This document shows, one piece after another, positions 62,901 to 64,000 of a stretch of DNA of 64,000 nucleotides. Each line of letters starts with the position of its first letter. Position 1 is the stretch's first letter. The stretch spans positions 2,108,001-2,172,000 of the forward strand of contig JAGVVL010000002.1 of NCBI GenBank assembly GCA_018287875.1, given 5' to 3'. The position numbers were made by a program, and so were the translations under genes. Source of the DNA: Nigrospora sphaerica (lineage: Eukaryota > Ascomycota > Sordariomycetes > Amphisphaeriales > Apiosporaceae). The notes below the pieces were generated by a model. The model was not told the DNA's origin and ran no database searches. It saw nothing but the letters and a program-made list of their open reading frames with translations.

Positions 62901-62954
62901 ATCTGGTGGGAGAAGGTGGCTCAGAAGGTCGGCCAAGAGGCCACGACGGCATGA
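59919..62954 (+). CDS. Tcp11/Sok1 family protein
   Basis: Member of the T-complex protein 11 family, which includes yeast Sok1, a suppressor of protein kinase A loss. The biochemical role is not established. Intronless, 1011 residues. The N terminus has a run of 12 Glu (EEEEEEEEEEEE) and an RRxS-rich segment with KDSAASSRRNSISS that offers several PKA-type sites. A long Arg/Lys/Glu-rich coiled coil (about 100-215) follows, then an IQ-like patch KLQWWWRGVMRRTAVREF (about 253-270). The rest is the helical Tcp11 domain (about 380-1000), with conserved LAINREYRIE, YIKDRLQHL and MLYDYANYMMQ segments. A Thr/Pro stretch (LTPPPTPTPSG) interrupts the domain as a loop. ATG at 59919 is the first in frame and is preceded by a C/T- and CAGC-rich leader. 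Confidence 0.88.
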   Translation: MRRASADLTDPSRNLEESIGTPSPAAVDPEMDLSVPIEEEEEEEEEEEHQSQYTPPSRIAARFYRPTQTRRKDSAASSRRNSISSVHSRSSHGFGRGEDTQSKYIAQQLRRASILEDRKARLADRAAHAEKVRLRAAMAKAAQQKNSNSEERALAAAQAREIKLAEIVAACAEEVKRAKAVAESMKEKREQNLRKLKEQMEERLAEADRRREELRSRHASKRSRGQSLTSKKPDDETSPETRELKDPMSHDVAVSKLQWWWRGVMRRTAVREFSELGLTIDTVRDTSFEKVVELLSREKVLTTTARVLRISGLEEGEASSVNEMAAVRTFLSAFLILGHPTQVLSNKDNNGEQEEAGPAQGQPMPRGDLANPQLQDLVGKARDLLISFETILSRLTLMNNYTPPPSLRDTLPEAYATFHNAFIAWKARDSNALIEVMILQFVELDAILETVKEGTEEHVTDAYRQSIKDNQLMLMVRIKRLAGPQRGKKLIFDAVREARKARAAKKPAGDTRPRVAEHSPDDGHPSKDESSADNVVAAHLRTLTPPPTPTPSGKTTKRGPLQLAYPPILPDNRVIVHELAINREYRIEYQHFQEQHKMRMDPLFQDLKSGDRNEEKEFHYLIVMSNYIKDRLQHLVKPGSSMYTFIGEILDTEVAQQQFMTGSFSYEKFFSAMGSLLPKLCAPVRDAEVKELAETKLTEGHVVERLEALLSFIDTMLYDYANYMMQVAAPNLIEHASLYEAKRFTEELESGSLTLTRAEVSWRSARAKVHADAARRDPEGINHPKSRPTPDKIYWQMLLDEFTQLSPSADSVPEPLALDTKRRARLGSQTLRIVTAGAILLQCKNILKRDVRAPWRTEAGRIFTVLEAIEDQNKPLPLAAAIDGIMAALEAGRSMPQATKGHLRALVTKVLTASCEAKRDNAEPREPVLRLLLTRVRGHMLGRLQAGSASEKVKATSVAGEKLAGLGLPEFVEKVREMVDELAKVGAVDREAHGIWWEKVAQKVGQEATTA

Positions 62955-64000
62955 GCGGGTCCGTTATTTCGGAGGCAATACTGCGGTGCGAATGAACCGG
63001 AGTGAGCACTATCAAGAGGTGGCTCTGCGCCATGGAGGCCCATTTGGTCACTTGTCTACGCATAGCCGGCCACATGGCATCTCGATGTTCCCATGGGTTC
63101 CAGCATACGGGTCCTCCTTTGGCGGTTTCAAGGGGCGCCGGCGTTCAGGTTGGTCACTGGGAATTATTCGCGCAGGGAAAGGGTTCGGACGGGGAAGGGA
63201 CAGGTCGGTGTTTTGTTTCTGTAGAACAGTCTTGCATGGTCTGCGATGTACACAATGGGTTGGTTGCTTTCGCCATGGTAGTATGAATTATTCGTTAGCG
63301 AGACAGCGAGATGGGGAATAGCTATTTGGACGTATTTTCTCAGCCAAGTTCGTAGCTAACCAGCCATTCCGAACTTCTTTCTATACAAGCGGTCTTCCTA
63401 CCCACCCTGATGGGACAGGATCGGGGCCACACGTGCCTTGTGCTGCGTATCATGCAATCACGAATGTGTTGATTGCTGCCTGGTTCTTTACGTACTCCTT
63501 TTCTTTACCAAGATGTATGATACTTGCTTACTCTACTTACGTGCACAAGTACCTAAACAGGTGGCGGTATCCACCAATGCTAATACGGCACATACCGGAG
63601 ATACGTACCGTGAGGGTGCACCGTGTGTCAAACTGTAAAATAGACGGTATAGGCCTATTTAGTGCTCCACACAGGTTTCCAGATCAGACCTGGAACCTTG
63701 CTGTATACATCTTCGTTTTCTCCTTCACGCTGCACCCTACCAATGCACCCAACGGCCAAAGTGGTTACGTGGTAACGCGGGACGGGTCCCACCAGAGACG
63801 AGACGCGCTCTGCGTTTCCCTCGGAGAGAAAGAAAGAAAGAGAGAGAGAGTGTGTGTGTGTGTTTGGTGTGCGCATGGAAAACACTGGTGCGTCCTTGTT
63901 TTAAAGTACCTACATCATATTATACAGCTTGCGTGGGTACAGCCAGAGCCGCTACTGCCAACCCCCGCTGCCTGGCTGTTCTGCCTAAACGTTGCCGCCC
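62955..64000. other. 3' flank of Tcp11-like gene, no supported gene
   Basis: Roughly 1 kb to the window edge. Short frames only. A GAAA/GA/GT microsatellite lies at 63823-63863, and a TACCTAC step at 63907-63913. Confidence 0.5.
63823..63863. repeat. Compound (GAAA)n(GA)n(GT)n microsatellite
   Basis: Adjacent GAAA, GA and GT repeats over about 40 nt. The minus-strand Ser/Leu frame across it is an artefact of the repeat. Confidence 0.9.

Overview
The window is nuclear DNA from a filamentous ascomycete, most likely a sordariomycete and possibly from Hypocreales. The placement is inferred from short spliceosomal introns (about 54-146 nt, mostly GTAAGT-like donors with CTAAC/CTGAC branch sites), GC-rich coding exons, best-looking matches to fungal versions of eukaryotic housekeeping proteins, and large intergenic spaces full of TACCTA/TAGGTA steps. 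Species cannot be fixed from the sequence alone.

Left part (1-20 kb): PRMT5-type arginine methyltransferase (-, 400-2989), prefoldin subunit 4 (+, 4182-4834), a secreted, probably GPI-anchored App1-like phosphatase (+, 5890-7501), 5.3 kb with no supported gene but a long GA tract, a small Cys-rich protein of unknown function (-, 12776-13217), 4 kb with no supported gene, and the DEAH helicase Prp43 (-, 17257-19640).

Middle (20-49 kb): a JmjN/JmjC/PHD histone demethylase (-, 20418-25547), a four-exon gene for the histone-fold kinetochore protein CENP-W (+, 27940-28361), a coiled-coil/RGG protein (+, 29891-31515), an M1 aminopeptidase (-, 32314-35257), APC10/Doc1 (+, 36622-38075) facing a Pof1-like NMN adenylyltransferase (-, 38255-39247), a VNX1-type vacuolar cation/H+ exchanger (-, 41152-44749), and proteasome ATPase Rpt6 (+, 47527-48759).

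Right part (49-64 kb): a protein tyrosine phosphatase with a degenerate rhodanese domain (-, 49749-52610), a 7.3 kb stretch with no supported gene, and a Tcp11/Sok1 family protein (+, 59919-62954).

The genes form no cluster with a shared pathway. They are conserved core genes with independent jobs: chromatin and kinetochore (PRMT5, JmjC demethylase, CENP-W), cell cycle and proteolysis (APC10, Rpt6, aminopeptidase), RNA (Prp43), folding (prefoldin), signalling (PTP, Tcp11/Sok1), ion transport and NAD metabolism. I found no transposon, CRISPR, rRNA, convincing tRNA or secondary-metabolite cluster. The main value of the reading is in the gene models: a hidden four-exon CENP-W gene, an extra C-terminal exon of the demethylase, several introns whose length is a multiple of three and that carry no stop codon, and a possible mitochondrial start for the aminopeptidase. 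I did not see a clearly new biological system.
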